Assembly: GCF_024168825.1 (NCBI RefSeq)
Contig: NZ_JALJWH010000001.1
Span: 3,782,001-3,846,000 of the forward strand
Length of the DNA stretch: 64,000 bases
From: Paenarthrobacter sp. A20
Lineage (GTDB): Bacteria; Actinomycetota; Actinomycetes; Actinomycetales; Micrococcaceae
Direction of reading: 5' to 3'
Shown: positions 40,562-50,162 of the stretch, piece by piece
How the letters are laid out: every line of letters begins with the position of its first letter
Position numbering within the stretch: the stretch's first letter is position 1
Notes under the pieces: generated by a model
What the model saw: only the letters and a program-made list of their open reading frames with translations
Told to the model about the DNA's origin: nothing
The model's database searches: none
Made by a program: the position numbers and the translations under genes

Positions 40562-41488
40562 CTACCAGCCGCGCTCTGCGAGGCGGTGGGGCTGCGGGAT
40601 GTCGTCGACGTTGATGCCGACCATCGCTTCGCCCAGGCCGCGGGAGACCTTGGCAATGACATCGGGGTCGTCGTGGAAGGTGGTGGCCTTGACGACGGCG
40701 GCGGCGCGCTCTGCCGGGTTGCCGGACTTGAAGATACCGGAGCCAACGAACACACCATCGGCGCCGAGCTGCATCATCATCGCAGCATCAGCCGGGGTCG
40801 CGATGCCACCGGCGGTGAACAACACCACGGGAAGCTTGCCGGTCGCGGCAACTTCCTTGACCAGCTCGTACGGGGCCTGCAACTCCTTGGCCGCAACGTA
40901 GAGCTCGTCCTCGGGAAGTGCTGCGAGCTTGGCGATCTCCGAACGGATCTTGCGCATGTGCCCGGTCGCGTTGGAAACATCACCGGTACCGGCTTCGCCC
41001 TTGGACCGGATCATCGCCGCACCCTCGTTGATGCGGCGCAAAGCCTCACCAAGGTTGGTGGCACCACACACGAACGGAACGGTGAAGTTCCACTTGTCGA
41101 TGTGGTTGATGTAGTCGGCCGGGGTCAGGACCTCGGACTCGTCGATGTAGTCAACACCGAGGGACTGCAGGACCTGGGCCTCGACGAAGTGGCCGATGCG
41201 GGCCTTGGCCATGACCGGGATGGACACGGCGGCGATGATCGCATCGATCATGTCCGGATCCGACATGCGGGACACGCCACCCTGGGCGCGGATATCGGCC
41301 GGGACACGCTCGAGCGCCATGACAGCGACGGCACCGGCGTCTTCGGCGATGCGGGCCTGCTCGACGTTAACGACGTCCATGATGACGCCGCCCTTGAGCA
41401 TCTCCGCCATGCCCCGCTTAACGCGGCTGCTGCCCGTGACGCTGTTCGCGGACGAACCGGCTTCGTTGCTTACATCTGGTGTAGACAC
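40562..41488 (-). CDS. pdxS: Pyridoxal 5'-phosphate synthase lyase subunit
   Basis: PdxS condenses ribose 5-phosphate, glyceraldehyde 3-phosphate and ammonia to PLP. It has 308 residues from a GTG at 41488 ([13 protein letters not shown]) with AGGGG seven bases upstream. Conserved blocks are [31 protein letters not shown] and [20 protein letters not shown]. The 41489-41743 leader contains a palindrome that could be a regulator site. Confidence 0.97.
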   Translation of the reverse strand: MSTPDVSNEAGSSANSVTGSSRVKRGMAEMLKGGVIMDVVNVEQARIAEDAGAVAVMALERVPADIRAQGGVSRMSDPDMIDAIIAAVSIPVMAKARIGHFVEAQVLQSLGVDYIDESEVLTPADYINHIDKWNFTVPFVCGATNLGEALRRINEGAAMIRSKGEAGTGDVSNATGHMRKIRSEIAKLAALPEDELYVAAKELQAPYELVKEVAATGKLPVVLFTAGGIATPADAAMMMQLGADGVFVGSGIFKSGNPAERAAAVVKATTFHDDPDVIAKVSRGLGEAMVGINVDDIPQPHRLAERGW

Positions 41489-41619
41489 AAAAACCCCTAT
41501 GGGTAGATAAACGACCTTCTTGCCGGAGGCACGCGCAGCCACACGACCGCAATCAGCGCACACCGGGTTTCAGGTCAAGGTGACCAAGTACTAGTAATAG
41601 TAGTCGCACGTTGCATGGT

Positions 41620-41640
41620 GGCAGTACATTCATTACTGCC
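41620..41640. promoter_or_regulatory. Palindrome upstream of pdxS
   Basis: GGCAGTA (41620-41626) and TACTGCC (41634-41640) flank a seven-base spacer, 132 bases upstream of the pdxS start. No regulator is recognised; a GntR/MocR-type PdxR site is one possibility. No other structure is seen in the 255-base gap. Confidence 0.35.
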
Positions 41641-41743
41641 TTCACGGGCAACAAAGGGGGCTGTGATAGGACAGCTGCACAACCGCCGGGGACAGAATCT
41701 GGTCGGATGCCAGTTCCCATGGGAAGGGTGGCGGCGTAGGCCT

Positions 41744-42373
41744 TCAGCCAGCTGGCGGTCCATCAGCCTCGGCCATGGCCTGCCGGCGCACAGTAGCCAT
41801 CCGCTGAATGATGGTCACGACGCTGGCCAGTGCCAGCAGGATCAAGGTCCCGAACAACACAACGGGCGGAAGCCCCAACCCCGTCAGCCCTGCTATGAGC
41901 AGCACCGATGCCAAACGCTCGGCACGCTCGGCGATCCCTACGCTCGCTTGGTACCCCAGGGACTCTGCTTTGGCCCTGGCATAGGAGACAACCATTCCAA
42001 GGACAAGGCAGACGACGGCGGCAGTACCGATCGCTGAATCCCCGCCGTGGGTGAAGAACCAGATGGCGAGGCCGGCAAAGATTGCCCCATCTGCCAAACG
42101 GTCCAGGGTGGAATCCAGGAAATTGCCCCAGCCACCGCTTCTGCCCTGGAGACGCGCCATGATGCCGTCCACCACATCCGAGAACGCGAAGAAAGCCACG
42201 ACGACCGAACCCCACCACAGCTGGCCCAGCGGATAGAGCACAAGGCCGCCGAGGATAACGCCGGCCGTACCTGCCATGGTCACAGCGTCAGGAGACACGC
42301 CGATCTTGAGGAGCCAGCGCGCAAGGGGGGTGAATAGTGAAGTGAAGAAGCCGCGCGCATGCCTATTGAGCAT
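41744..42373 (-). CDS. Phosphatidylinositol-phosphate synthase (CDP-alcohol phosphatidyltransferase)
   Basis: Transfers a phosphatidyl group from CDP-diacylglycerol to inositol 3-phosphate, making PI-phosphate at the membrane. It has 209 residues and multiple hydrophobic helices. The full CDP-alcohol motif D-x2-D-G-x2-A-R-x8-G-x3-D-x3-D is present: Asp66, Asp69, Gly70, Ala73-Arg74, Gly83, Asp87, Asp91. Gene order thrS-HIT-this matches mycobacterial pgsA1. Unlike in mycobacteria, no acyltransferase or pimA follows. It overlaps the HIT gene by 11 bases. Confidence 0.9.
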   Translation of the reverse strand: MLNRHARGFFTSLFTPLARWLLKIGVSPDAVTMAGTAGVILGGLVLYPLGQLWWGSVVVAFFAFSDVVDGIMARLQGRSGGWGNFLDSTLDRLADGAIFAGLAIWFFTHGGDSAIGTAAVVCLVLGMVVSYARAKAESLGYQASVGIAERAERLASVLLIAGLTGLGLPPVVLFGTLILLALASVVTIIQRMATVRRQAMAEADGPPAG

Positions 42374-42956
42374 TCGACTCCCCCGGCCAGGCTTCGGCCA
42401 CTAGCTTGCGCACCTCGTCAAGTGTTTGGGTGATGGCCTTGGTCTGGGCGATGATCGGGAAGAAGTTTCCATCCCCGCCCCAGCGCGGCACCACATGTTG
42501 ATGAAGATGCGCAGCAATGCCCGCGCCGCCGGTGACACCCTGGTTCATGCCCAGGTTGAAGCCACTGGGATTCGAAACCTTCCGGAGCACCCGCATGGCG
42601 GTCTGCGTTAATTCGGCGAACTCGGCCGTCTCCTCCACCGTGATGTCCGTGTAGTCAGGCACATGGCGATAGGGACAGATCAACAAGTGCCCCGGGTTGT
42701 ATGGGAAAAGGTTGAGGACCACGTAGCAGGTCCTCCCCCGGTAGACGATCAAGGATTCCTCGTCGGAGCGCGTGGGCCCTACACAGAACGGGCAGTCATC
42801 CTTGTTCTTGAATTGATCCTGCCCGCCCTTGATGTAGGCCATGCGGTGCGGAGTCCACAGGCGCTGAAACGCGTCCGGTACGCCCGCCAATCCGAAGTCA
42901 TCGGTTACGTCGGCGTCACCTGGTAGGTCAGCTGCCGCGCCTGTGTTCTCCTGCAC
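42363..42956 (-). CDS. HIT-domain hydrolase
   Basis: A 197-residue histidine-triad protein, probably an Ap4A-type hydrolase or phosphorylase by its similarity to Rv2613c of mycobacteria. The triad appears as HLHQHVVPRW. A CPFC pair in DCPFCVGPTRSDEE may bind zinc. I chose the GTG at 42956 (VQENTGAAADLPG), because upstream in-frame starts run inside thrS. It begins 20 bases after the thrS stop and overlaps the next gene by 11 bases. Confidence 0.88.
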   Translation of the reverse strand: MQENTGAAADLPGDADVTDDFGLAGVPDAFQRLWTPHRMAYIKGGQDQFKNKDDCPFCVGPTRSDEESLIVYRGRTCYVVLNLFPYNPGHLLICPYRHVPDYTDITVEETAEFAELTQTAMRVLRKVSNPSGFNLGMNQGVTGGAGIAAHLHQHVVPRWGGDGNFFPIIAQTKAITQTLDEVRKLVAEAWPGESNAQ

Positions 42957-42975
42957 CGTCTTTGTGTCCGTTCCG

Positions 42976-44985
42976 TCAGCTCTCGCGGTTCTTGACGGCG
43001 TCCACGATCCTGCGGACGGCCTCGGCCACCGGCACGCCGTTGTCCTGGCTGCCATCGCGGAAGCGGAACGAGACCGCGCCGGCCTCAGCATCCTCACCGC
43101 CGGCAATCAGAACGAAGGGGATTTTGTCCTTGCTTGCAGTGCGGATCTTCTTGGGGAAGCGGTCCGACGAGATGTCCACTTCGGCACGGATGCCCGCCGC
43201 CTTGAGCTGGCCCACGACGTCGAACATGTAGTCGTTGAATGTCTCGGCCACAGGGATGCCAACTACCTGCACTGGTGAGAGCCATGCGGGGAACGCCCCG
43301 GCGTAGTGCTCGGTCAGGACACCCATGAAGCGTTCAACGGATCCGAAGAGGGCCCGGTGGATCATTACCGGGCGCTGGCGCGTGCCATCCGCTGCCTGAT
43401 ACTCCAGTTCGAATCGTTCCGGAAGGTTGAAGTCCAACTGGATGGTGGACATCTGCCAGGTCCTGCCCAGGGCGTCTTTCGCCTGGACCGAGATCTTGGG
43501 ACCGTAGAAGGCAGCTCCACCCGGATCCGGCACCAGCTCCAGGCCCGAAGCAGCGGCAACCTCGGACAAAGTGCGGGTAGCTTCCTCCCAGGCGGCGTCG
43601 TCGCCAACGAATTTTTCTTCGTTCTTGGTGGAGAGCTCCAGGTAGAAGTCATCCAGGCCGTAGTCCTTGAGGAGGCCCAGGACGAAGTTCAGCGTGGTGG
43701 TGAGCTCTTCCTTCATCTGCTCGCGGGTGCAGTAGATGTGGGCATCGTCCTGTGTCATGCCACGGACGCGTGTCAGGCCGTGCACAACGCCGGACTTCTC
43801 ATAGCGGTACACCGAACCGAATTCGAAGAGGCGCAGCGGAAGTTCGCGGTATGACCGGCCGCGGGAGCGGAAGATCAGGTTATGCATGGGGCAGTTCATC
43901 GGCTTCAGGTAGTAGTCCTGGGCCGGCTTGCGTACGGTGCCGTCGTCGTTGTACTCGGCATCCACCTGCATCGCCGGGAACATGCCGTCCTTGTACCAGT
44001 CCAGGTGCCCCGAAACCTCGTAGAGGTGTCCCTTGGTGATGTGGGGGGTGTACACGAACTCGTAGCCGGCATCCACGTGGCGTTGGCGGGAGTAGTCCTC
44101 CATGGCCTTGCGGATGATGCCGCCCTTGGGGTGGAACACCGGGAGGCCGGAGCCCAGCTCGTCCGGGAAGGAGAAGAGGTCAAGTTCGACGCCGAGCTTG
44201 CGGTGGTCGCGGCGCTCGGCTTCAGCGATGCGTTCCTGGTAGGCCTTGAGGGCTTCCTTGGTAGGCCAGGCTGTGCCGTAGATACGCTGCAGCTGCTGGT
44301 TGTTCTGGTTACCCAGCCAGTAGGCGGCGGACGAGCGAGTCAACGCGAACGCATTGGAAATGATCTTGGTGTTGGGCAGGTGCGGGCCGCGGCAAAGATC
44401 GCACCAGACACTCTCGCCGCTCTTCCTGTCCACGTTGTCGTAGATCGTGATGTCGCCGGCGCCGACCTCGACGTTGACGCCCTCAGCGGCGTCGCTTGCG
44501 TCATTCTTCTTGCCCAGCAGTTCCAGCTTGTAAGGTTCGTGGGCCATAGCCTCGCGGGCTTCATCCTCGTTGACCACACGGCGCACGAACTTCTGGTTCT
44601 GGTTGATGATCTTTTGCATCATCTTTTCCAGCGTGCGCAGGTCTTCCGGGGTGAAGGGTTCAGCGACATCGAAATCGAAGTAGAAGCCGTCAGTGATGTA
44701 AGGGCCAATGCCGAGCTTTGCATCGGGGCGCAACTGCTGAACTGCCTGGGCCATGACGTGGGCAGTGGAGTGGCGGAGCACATTGAGTCCGTCGGGTGAT
44801 TCGATGGTGACGCCCTCGACGTTAGTGCCTTCGGCGAGAACCTGGTCAAGGTCCGTCAGCACACCATTGACTCGGGCTACAACGACGTCGCGGCGCTCGA
44901 AGAAGAGTTCCGCGCCGGTAGTCCCTTCCGTCACCTTGGTCTCTTCGCCATCGACGATGAGGGTGATCTGTTGGGCATCTGACAC
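42976..44985 (-). CDS. thrS: Threonyl-tRNA synthetase
   Basis: A class II synthetase of 669 residues with TGS domain (1-65), editing domain with [14 protein letters not shown] (H-x3-H) and a CRGPH region, catalytic core and anticodon domain (from ~560). The GTG start is preceded by AGGAGACACCC. First gene of the thrS-HIT-PI-phosphate-synthase operon. The 131-base leader shows no T-box, consistent with high-GC actinobacteria where T-boxes are mainly on ileS. Confidence 0.97.
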   Translation of the reverse strand: MSDAQQITLIVDGEETKVTEGTTGAELFFERRDVVVARVNGVLTDLDQVLAEGTNVEGVTIESPDGLNVLRHSTAHVMAQAVQQLRPDAKLGIGPYITDGFYFDFDVAEPFTPEDLRTLEKMMQKIINQNQKFVRRVVNEDEAREAMAHEPYKLELLGKKNDASDAAEGVNVEVGAGDITIYDNVDRKSGESVWCDLCRGPHLPNTKIISNAFALTRSSAAYWLGNQNNQQLQRIYGTAWPTKEALKAYQERIAEAERRDHRKLGVELDLFSFPDELGSGLPVFHPKGGIIRKAMEDYSRQRHVDAGYEFVYTPHITKGHLYEVSGHLDWYKDGMFPAMQVDAEYNDDGTVRKPAQDYYLKPMNCPMHNLIFRSRGRSYRELPLRLFEFGSVYRYEKSGVVHGLTRVRGMTQDDAHIYCTREQMKEELTTTLNFVLGLLKDYGLDDFYLELSTKNEEKFVGDDAAWEEATRTLSEVAAASGLELVPDPGGAAFYGPKISVQAKDALGRTWQMSTIQLDFNLPERFELEYQAADGTRQRPVMIHRALFGSVERFMGVLTEHYAGAFPAWLSPVQVVGIPVAETFNDYMFDVVGQLKAAGIRAEVDISSDRFPKKIRTASKDKIPFVLIAGGEDAEAGAVSFRFRDGSQDNGVPVAEAVRRIVDAVKNRES

Positions 44986-45116
44986 GGGTGTCTCCTATTC
45001 ATAGTTAAGGCTTCATAGCTTGTGGCGTACGGGGACCACAGCCAGCCACCGTCAATCGTATCTGCTTCGGCTGGGGCGGCCAAAGCAGCGCGCCGACGCC
45101 GGATTCAGAGGCCGGA

Positions 45117-48100
45117 TCAGCTTCCAAGGCCAGTGATGGCAAGGTTCCTGGAGATGCCGTGCAGGGGCCCTCTGTGCGTGTATTCATCAGGCAGGCCACC
45201 TCCGGCAGGGCGAAGCTCTGGGTATGGCAACGTTTCAGGCTGGCCGAGGTCCCAGGCTTTGGTGGCGCTCAGGCTGATTCCCTTGGGACCGGTGCGCCTT
45301 GTGGTTCCACGGATCAACAGAAGGCGCGTACCAAACAGCAAGGGTCCGGATTCTTCCTGGGCTTCATGGAAAAAGACCGAATCCACGCAACCAGTGCCGT
45401 CATCGATGCTGATGAAGACCACGCGCCTTCCACCACGCATAGGCGGAGTTTGCGTTGCTACCCGCACCCCTGCCACCAGCACTTCTGTCCCATTCCGAAG
45501 CCCGAGGAGTTTATCGGCAGTGGTGACTCCCAGCTTGTCCAGGAGGGGCCGGTGACTGTCCATAAGGTGCTCACTGACATCGACGGCCATCAGGTCCAGC
45601 TCCGCCCTGACGTTGTCCACCATGGACGGCTCGGGAAGCTTTGCAGCCAGGTTCCTCAACTCAACATCGCCAAGAGCAAAGGACAGCTGTCCATCGATAA
45701 CGTCAGTGGTCTTTTTGCTGGGGCTGCTTTGGAGGGCCTGCAGGTGCTGCACAAGATCCGCCCGGTTCGCCTTGCCACCTGAGTCCTTGTGAAGGGCATC
45801 AAAAGCCCCAAGTTGGGCAAGCCTCTTAATGTTCGGCTTGCTGACTCTTGCGCGTGCCCTCAGGTCTGCGAGGGAATCGTAGGGCTGTCCTGCCACGATC
45901 CTCTTCAATTCAGCGCCCGATAACCCATAGATTCCAGTGAAGCTCAAACGAATACCAAGCTTGCCCTGATCATTGCCCTGCTGGATTTTCTCCACCCGGT
46001 ATTCGGCATGGCTCCGGTTGATGTCCAGGGGAAGGATGGGTATGCCCAGCCGACGCGCTTCGGCGACCAGAAGGCGTTTGGGGTACATTCCAGGATCGTG
46101 CTCCCACAATCCTGCCAGGAACGCCTCCGGATGATGGGTTTTCAGCCAAGCAGATTGGTAGGTGGGCACGGCAAAAGCGGCTCCGTGGGCTTTGCAGAAT
46201 CCGAAGCTGCCAAAGGCCTTCAAGGTTCCCCAGACTTTGTCCACTACCTCCGGGGAGTACCTCTTGATCGCTTCCCGCCGGAAGAATGCCTCAACCCCCG
46301 GTTCATGGATTTCATCGCCCAAAGCCCGCCGGAATTCATCTGCCCTTGCCAGTCCACAGCCGGTCATGACCTGAAAGGTCTTCAGGATCTGCTCATGGAA
46401 GACAGTAACCCCATGGGTCTCTTGCAAAACCGGTTTCAAATCCGGATGAGGATAGACCTCCGGGGCAAATCCGTGCCTGTGCTCAAGGAAGGGCCGCACC
46501 ATGTCCGATTTCATGGGGCCGGGCCGGAACAGCGAGATATCGATAATGAGGTCGTTGAATTCCCTGGGAGCCATCTTTCCTATGAGTTCACGCTGGCCTG
46601 GGGACTCGATCTGAAAACAGCCGAGCGTGTGGGTGCTGCGGATCAGTTCATAGGTGGGCTCGTCGTCGAACGGTACGGCGTTAAGGTTGATCCTGCCGTC
46701 TGCGGCGATGAAGTCCGGCCCTGTCCCGCCCGGCTCAACAGGATGCTTACCTGCGGCCACAACTTCTGCTTTGGACGGGTGAAGGCGAATGACTTCACGC
46801 ACGGCAAAGGCCATGGCACTTTGCATCCTCACGCCAAGGACGTCCAGCTTGAGCATTCCCATGGGGTCCATGTCGTGTTTATCGAACTGACTCATGGGCA
46901 GTCCCAGTCCGCTGGGTTGAACCGGAGTCCGGTCCAACAGCGTGGCATCGCCCAAAATCACCCCGCATGGATGCATTGAGATGTGCCGGGGAAGGCGGTC
47001 CAGCCTTTCGGTAAGGTCCACCAGGAGATCGAGTTGCTGGTTCTCCTCCAACCCACCTTGTTCCACCCGCCCGGCAAAATCACGGAGCTCCGGCTTCTCC
47101 ACCAATGCTTCGCGGAATTTGCGGGCGGAGAACCTCCAGAGTTGCTTTGCGATCTCGCCTATCTCGCCGTCGTCCATCCCGAGTGCCAGTCCTGCGTCCC
47201 GGACAGCTCCTCGAGCCCTGTAGCCGTTCTGCATGCTCATGAGGGTGACGCGCTCGGATCCGAAACGCTCAAATATCTTTCGATAAACATTGTGCCGTTC
47301 AGCACTTTCGACATCGATGTCGATGTCGGGAAGCGTTGACCGGCGGCCTGACAGGAAACGTTCAAAAATGAGGTCGTGGCGGATCGGATCCACCTGGCTG
47401 ATATCGATCAGGTAGTTCACAAGGCTTGATGCGCCCGATCCCCTGGCGGCAACCCTGACGCCCATATCAAGGATCATCCGGGATACCTCCGCCACGGTGA
47501 GGAAGTATGAGGCAAAACCCAACCGGGCGATGATTCCGAGCTCATGGTCCAACCGCGAGCGCAACTGCTTTTCGGCTTCTCCCTTGATGCCTGGGAATCT
47601 TCTGGTGATTCCTGCCTTGCAACGTTGCGTCAGTTCGACCATGGGGTCGCAGTCAATGCCGATAATGGTGGACTCTGGAACCACTGGTTTCTTCCACCCC
47701 ATGTCCAGGACGGGGTCTATGCGGCATTTGTCTGCGAGCGCCTCCGTGTTGGCGAGCAGTTTGTGGAGGTCGGCTCTTCCCTGGCCTGCCGCGGTCATGA
47801 TTTCTTTTCCGAGTTGGAGCATTTGCTGGGGTGTTTTCAGCCAGCCCTGCCCTGTTGGTTGCAGCAGGGGTTCCGTTGAGAGTTCAGGGAGGGATTTGAG
47901 GGTGCGTGCAGAGTCAAGGACGTCTGCGGTGGCGGCGCCGTCCTGGGCGCAAAAGCGCACGGCGTTGGTGAGGATGGCGGGGACGTTGTGCTCGAGGGCG
48001 AGTTTGAGCATCCGCACGGCATGTGCCGTACTGAGCGGTTCGCCAGGTGCGCTGAGGTGGGAGACGGTTTCGGTGACGATGGTCCCGGGCGGCATGGCGT

Positions 48101-48617
48101 CGATCCATTGCTTGAAGAGGGTCCTTGGACGCAAGTACTTGCGTCCACCCATGGCCCTGCCTACATCTGAGTTGGGGCCGATCAGGACTGTTAGAACCTG
48201 TTTGAGGGTTTTGGGGTCCAGTGTTCGTGAAGCGAGTTCACCTCTGGTGACTGCGACGGGGATTGCTCCGCCGGCTTTACCTGAGGTGCGTGCGTGGGCG
48301 TCGGATATGAGGCGGCAAAGAGCCCTGTATCCGGCGCCGTTGTTGTTGCCGTGGGCGAGGACGACGACGCGGCCCGCCACTTGGGTGCGTTGGTCGCCGT
48401 CGTCGTCGAATACAGCCAGGTCCACCCCCACGATGGGGTCGATGCCTGCATCCATGCATGCTTTGAGGTGCTTGACGGTGCCGTAGAGTCCGTCCCGGTC
48501 TGTGCAGGCGAGCGCGGTTGCGCCGTCTGCTGCGGCTGCTTGGGCCAGTTCATCCGGCCAGGAGACGCCGTAGTGTGCACTGAAGGCTGTGGAGACGTGC
48601 AGGTGGGTGAAGCTCAA
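45117..48617 (-). CDS. dnaE2: Error-prone DNA polymerase III alpha subunit (DnaE2/ImuC)
   Basis: The translesion polymerase of the ImuA-ImuB-DnaE2 mutagenesis system. It has 1166 residues. The N-terminal PHP domain starts SFTHLHVSTAFSAHYGV, and the catalytic LPDIDIDVE triad lies near residue 430. It lacks the long C-terminal extension of replicative DnaE. The start is probably TTG at 48617, three bases after the DUF6504 stop, so it is translationally coupled. An SOS box lies upstream of DUF6504. No imuA or imuB gene is adjacent. Confidence 0.95.
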   Translation of the reverse strand: MSFTHLHVSTAFSAHYGVSWPDELAQAAAADGATALACTDRDGLYGTVKHLKACMDAGIDPIVGVDLAVFDDDGDQRTQVAGRVVVLAHGNNNGAGYRALCRLISDAHARTSGKAGGAIPVAVTRGELASRTLDPKTLKQVLTVLIGPNSDVGRAMGGRKYLRPRTLFKQWIDAMPPGTIVTETVSHLSAPGEPLSTAHAVRMLKLALEHNVPAILTNAVRFCAQDGAATADVLDSARTLKSLPELSTEPLLQPTGQGWLKTPQQMLQLGKEIMTAAGQGRADLHKLLANTEALADKCRIDPVLDMGWKKPVVPESTIIGIDCDPMVELTQRCKAGITRRFPGIKGEAEKQLRSRLDHELGIIARLGFASYFLTVAEVSRMILDMGVRVAARGSGASSLVNYLIDISQVDPIRHDLIFERFLSGRRSTLPDIDIDVESAERHNVYRKIFERFGSERVTLMSMQNGYRARGAVRDAGLALGMDDGEIGEIAKQLWRFSARKFREALVEKPELRDFAGRVEQGGLEENQQLDLLVDLTERLDRLPRHISMHPCGVILGDATLLDRTPVQPSGLGLPMSQFDKHDMDPMGMLKLDVLGVRMQSAMAFAVREVIRLHPSKAEVVAAGKHPVEPGGTGPDFIAADGRINLNAVPFDDEPTYELIRSTHTLGCFQIESPGQRELIGKMAPREFNDLIIDISLFRPGPMKSDMVRPFLEHRHGFAPEVYPHPDLKPVLQETHGVTVFHEQILKTFQVMTGCGLARADEFRRALGDEIHEPGVEAFFRREAIKRYSPEVVDKVWGTLKAFGSFGFCKAHGAAFAVPTYQSAWLKTHHPEAFLAGLWEHDPGMYPKRLLVAEARRLGIPILPLDINRSHAEYRVEKIQQGNDQGKLGIRLSFTGIYGLSGAELKRIVAGQPYDSLADLRARARVSKPNIKRLAQLGAFDALHKDSGGKANRADLVQHLQALQSSPSKKTTDVIDGQLSFALGDVELRNLAAKLPEPSMVDNVRAELDLMAVDVSEHLMDSHRPLLDKLGVTTADKLLGLRNGTEVLVAGVRVATQTPPMRGGRRVVFISIDDGTGCVDSVFFHEAQEESGPLLFGTRLLLIRGTTRRTGPKGISLSATKAWDLGQPETLPYPELRPAGGGLPDEYTHRGPLHGISRNLAITGLGS

Positions 48618-48620
48618 GGG

Positions 48621-48965
48621 TCACGCTGCTTCGTCTGGCTCTACGGCCTGTGCCGGTGCTGCGTCATGGATGCGAAGGACCCTCCAGCGTCCGCTGCCAA
48701 CGTGACGGACCAGGTCAAGTGTGATGGTGTCGGCGGCTGGTGTTCCTTCCTGCAGTTGCTGAAGCTGAACACGCCAGATCTCGTGGTCTACCAGTCCGGC
48801 ACCGCTGCCCAGGGGTGCGCGGCTTTCTTCCAGCCACCATTGGCGTCTTTCAAACCATCGGACCGGTTCGTTGGAGACCGTGTACCGTGCCCCTTTCCAT
48901 TGGACTTCCTGGGGCTGGCCCGTTTCCGCGCAGATGACGCCGACGGACTCACTGAACAGCCCCAT
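48621..48965 (-). CDS. DUF6504-family protein
   Basis: A 114-residue protein starting MGLFSESVGVICAETGQPQEV, with a Trp-rich middle (VRWFERRQWWLEES) and a C-terminal DLVRHVGSGRWRVLRIHD. It matches the small DUF6504 proteins often found between imuB-like DNA polymerase Y genes and dnaE2 in actinobacteria. I chose the ATG at 48965, as GAGGT lies six bases upstream. It forms an operon with dnaE2 under an SOS box, so a role in mutagenic repair is inferred. Confidence 0.8.
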   Translation of the reverse strand: MGLFSESVGVICAETGQPQEVQWKGARYTVSNEPVRWFERRQWWLEESRAPLGSGAGLVDHEIWRVQLQQLQEGTPAADTITLDLVRHVGSGRWRVLRIHDAAPAQAVEPDEAA

Positions 48966-48997
48966 TTCCACACCTCGTTTGCGTCGGAGATCCTTAT

Positions 48998-49013
48998 TCG
49001 AATGTATGTTCGA
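48998..49013 (-). promoter_or_regulatory. LexA (SOS) box of the DUF6504-dnaE2 operon
   Basis: Minus-strand TCGAACATACATTCGA matches 11 of 12 fixed positions of TCGAAC-N4-GTTCGA. It is embedded in a longer palindrome, ATTCGAA-N6-TTCGAAT (48996-49015), 33 bases upstream of the DUF6504 start codon. Confidence 0.85.
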
Positions 49014-49047
49014 ATATATTCAGTTTACGCCGACGCCGCGACAAAAC

Positions 49048-50103
49048 CTACTTCGAAGTTCCAGCCCCATCCCGGGCTCTTGATACCCTCCTGCCCACCT
49101 GTTTCAGCAAGGCGTCGCGCCAAGGTTGCATGCCTTGGGCAAGGGCGATGCTCCCCATCAAGGAGGAGGCCATCCGTAGTTGCTGGGTGCGCAGGACGCG
49201 CTTCCTGCCATAGGCGGCGAGCGCGTCCTTCAATGGCAGGTCGTTGAGGAGCCCGCCCAAGGTCACGGCATCGATCAGTGCTTCGCAGGCGCCCCTGCCC
49301 AGGTTGGGCGTCATGGCGTGGGCGGCATCCCCGACCAAGACCACATTGCCCCGCGCATAGCGGCCCAGTGGCGGGGTTGTCCAGATGCGTTGGGCCAGGG
49401 AATTCTCCGGAGTTGCCCGGTGAAGTACCTCCAGCACGGCCGGCGAGTAGTTGGCATAGCGGTTTCGCGTCATTTCCAGTGCTTCTGCGACATCCACCCT
49501 GTCCGGGCCCAGTTCTGAGCGGAAGGAGGCGTACCAGTTGGCTTCACCCCCTGCAGGTGCCAAGCCGAAGATCTCTCCGCAGCCCCAGTACTCGCCGACG
49601 TCCTCAGGGGAAGGGGTTCCGGGAACCACTCCGCGGACAGCCAGGAACGGCGTGGGTTTAGCTGCACTCCGATCACCCCAGGCGTCCCGCCGAACAACGC
49701 TGCGGACGCCATCTGCACCCACGGTCAACCACGCATGGCCGGGCAGGTGTTCCACCCTCCCCGTCACCCGACGCACGGTTTCAGGCACGGCAGAATCCAG
49801 CAACGCCAGCAGTTCAGGTCGGGAAAGCCCCATCAGCCCCTCCCCCTCCATTGACAGCATGGGTTCCCCTGAAGGGCTGCGGAGCGCACCGGCCTTGATG
49901 GTGGCTCCCCGGCTACGCGCTGCACCTAGAAGGCCCAGCACCGACAGTGCCTGCTGGGCTTCGGTCCACATGGCCAGGGTTGTTCCCACAGGGGGCAGTT
50001 CCGGCCGCTGTTCGTAAACCGTGACGTCGAACATCCCGGGATCGAGCCGGCTTGCGAGCGCCAGGCCGGCTATTCCGCCGCCGATGATCTCCACTTTTTT
50101 CAT
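49048..50103 (-). CDS. FAD-dependent monooxygenase
   Basis: A class A flavoprotein monooxygenase of 351 residues from the ATG at 50103. N-terminal Rossmann motif GGGIAGLA, a central LTVGADGVRS (DG motif) and a C-terminal GDAAHAMTPNLGRGACEAL are diagnostic. The substrate is unknown; it is a small aromatic-hydroxylase-like protein without a thioredoxin-like C-terminal domain. Divergent from a TetR gene with a shared palindromic operator, so it is probably induced by its substrate through that regulator. Confidence 0.9.
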   Translation of the reverse strand: MKKVEIIGGGIAGLALASRLDPGMFDVTVYEQRPELPPVGTTLAMWTEAQQALSVLGLLGAARSRGATIKAGALRSPSGEPMLSMEGEGLMGLSRPELLALLDSAVPETVRRVTGRVEHLPGHAWLTVGADGVRSVVRRDAWGDRSAAKPTPFLAVRGVVPGTPSPEDVGEYWGCGEIFGLAPAGGEANWYASFRSELGPDRVDVAEALEMTRNRYANYSPAVLEVLHRATPENSLAQRIWTTPPLGRYARGNVVLVGDAAHAMTPNLGRGACEALIDAVTLGGLLNDLPLKDALAAYGRKRVLRTQQLRMASSLMGSIALAQGMQPWRDALLKQVGRRVSRARDGAGTSK

Positions 50104-50117
50104 GCCCACACTGTACT

Positions 50118-50131
50118 ACTACATTTGTAGT
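50118..50131. promoter_or_regulatory. Operator between the monooxygenase and TetR genes
   Basis: Perfect inverted repeat ACTACA-TT-TGTAGT in the 59-base divergent gap, 14 bases upstream of the monooxygenase start and 31 upstream of tetR. It is well placed to let TetR repress both genes. Confidence 0.65.
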
Positions 50132-50162
50132 GCCGGTAGTGGTTTGCCGCTAGACTTTCGCC

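Noticed and set aside
44986..45116. T-box riboswitch before thrS
   Set aside because: No specifier stem or conserved T-box sequence seen; T-boxes in high-GC actinobacteria are mostly on ileS.
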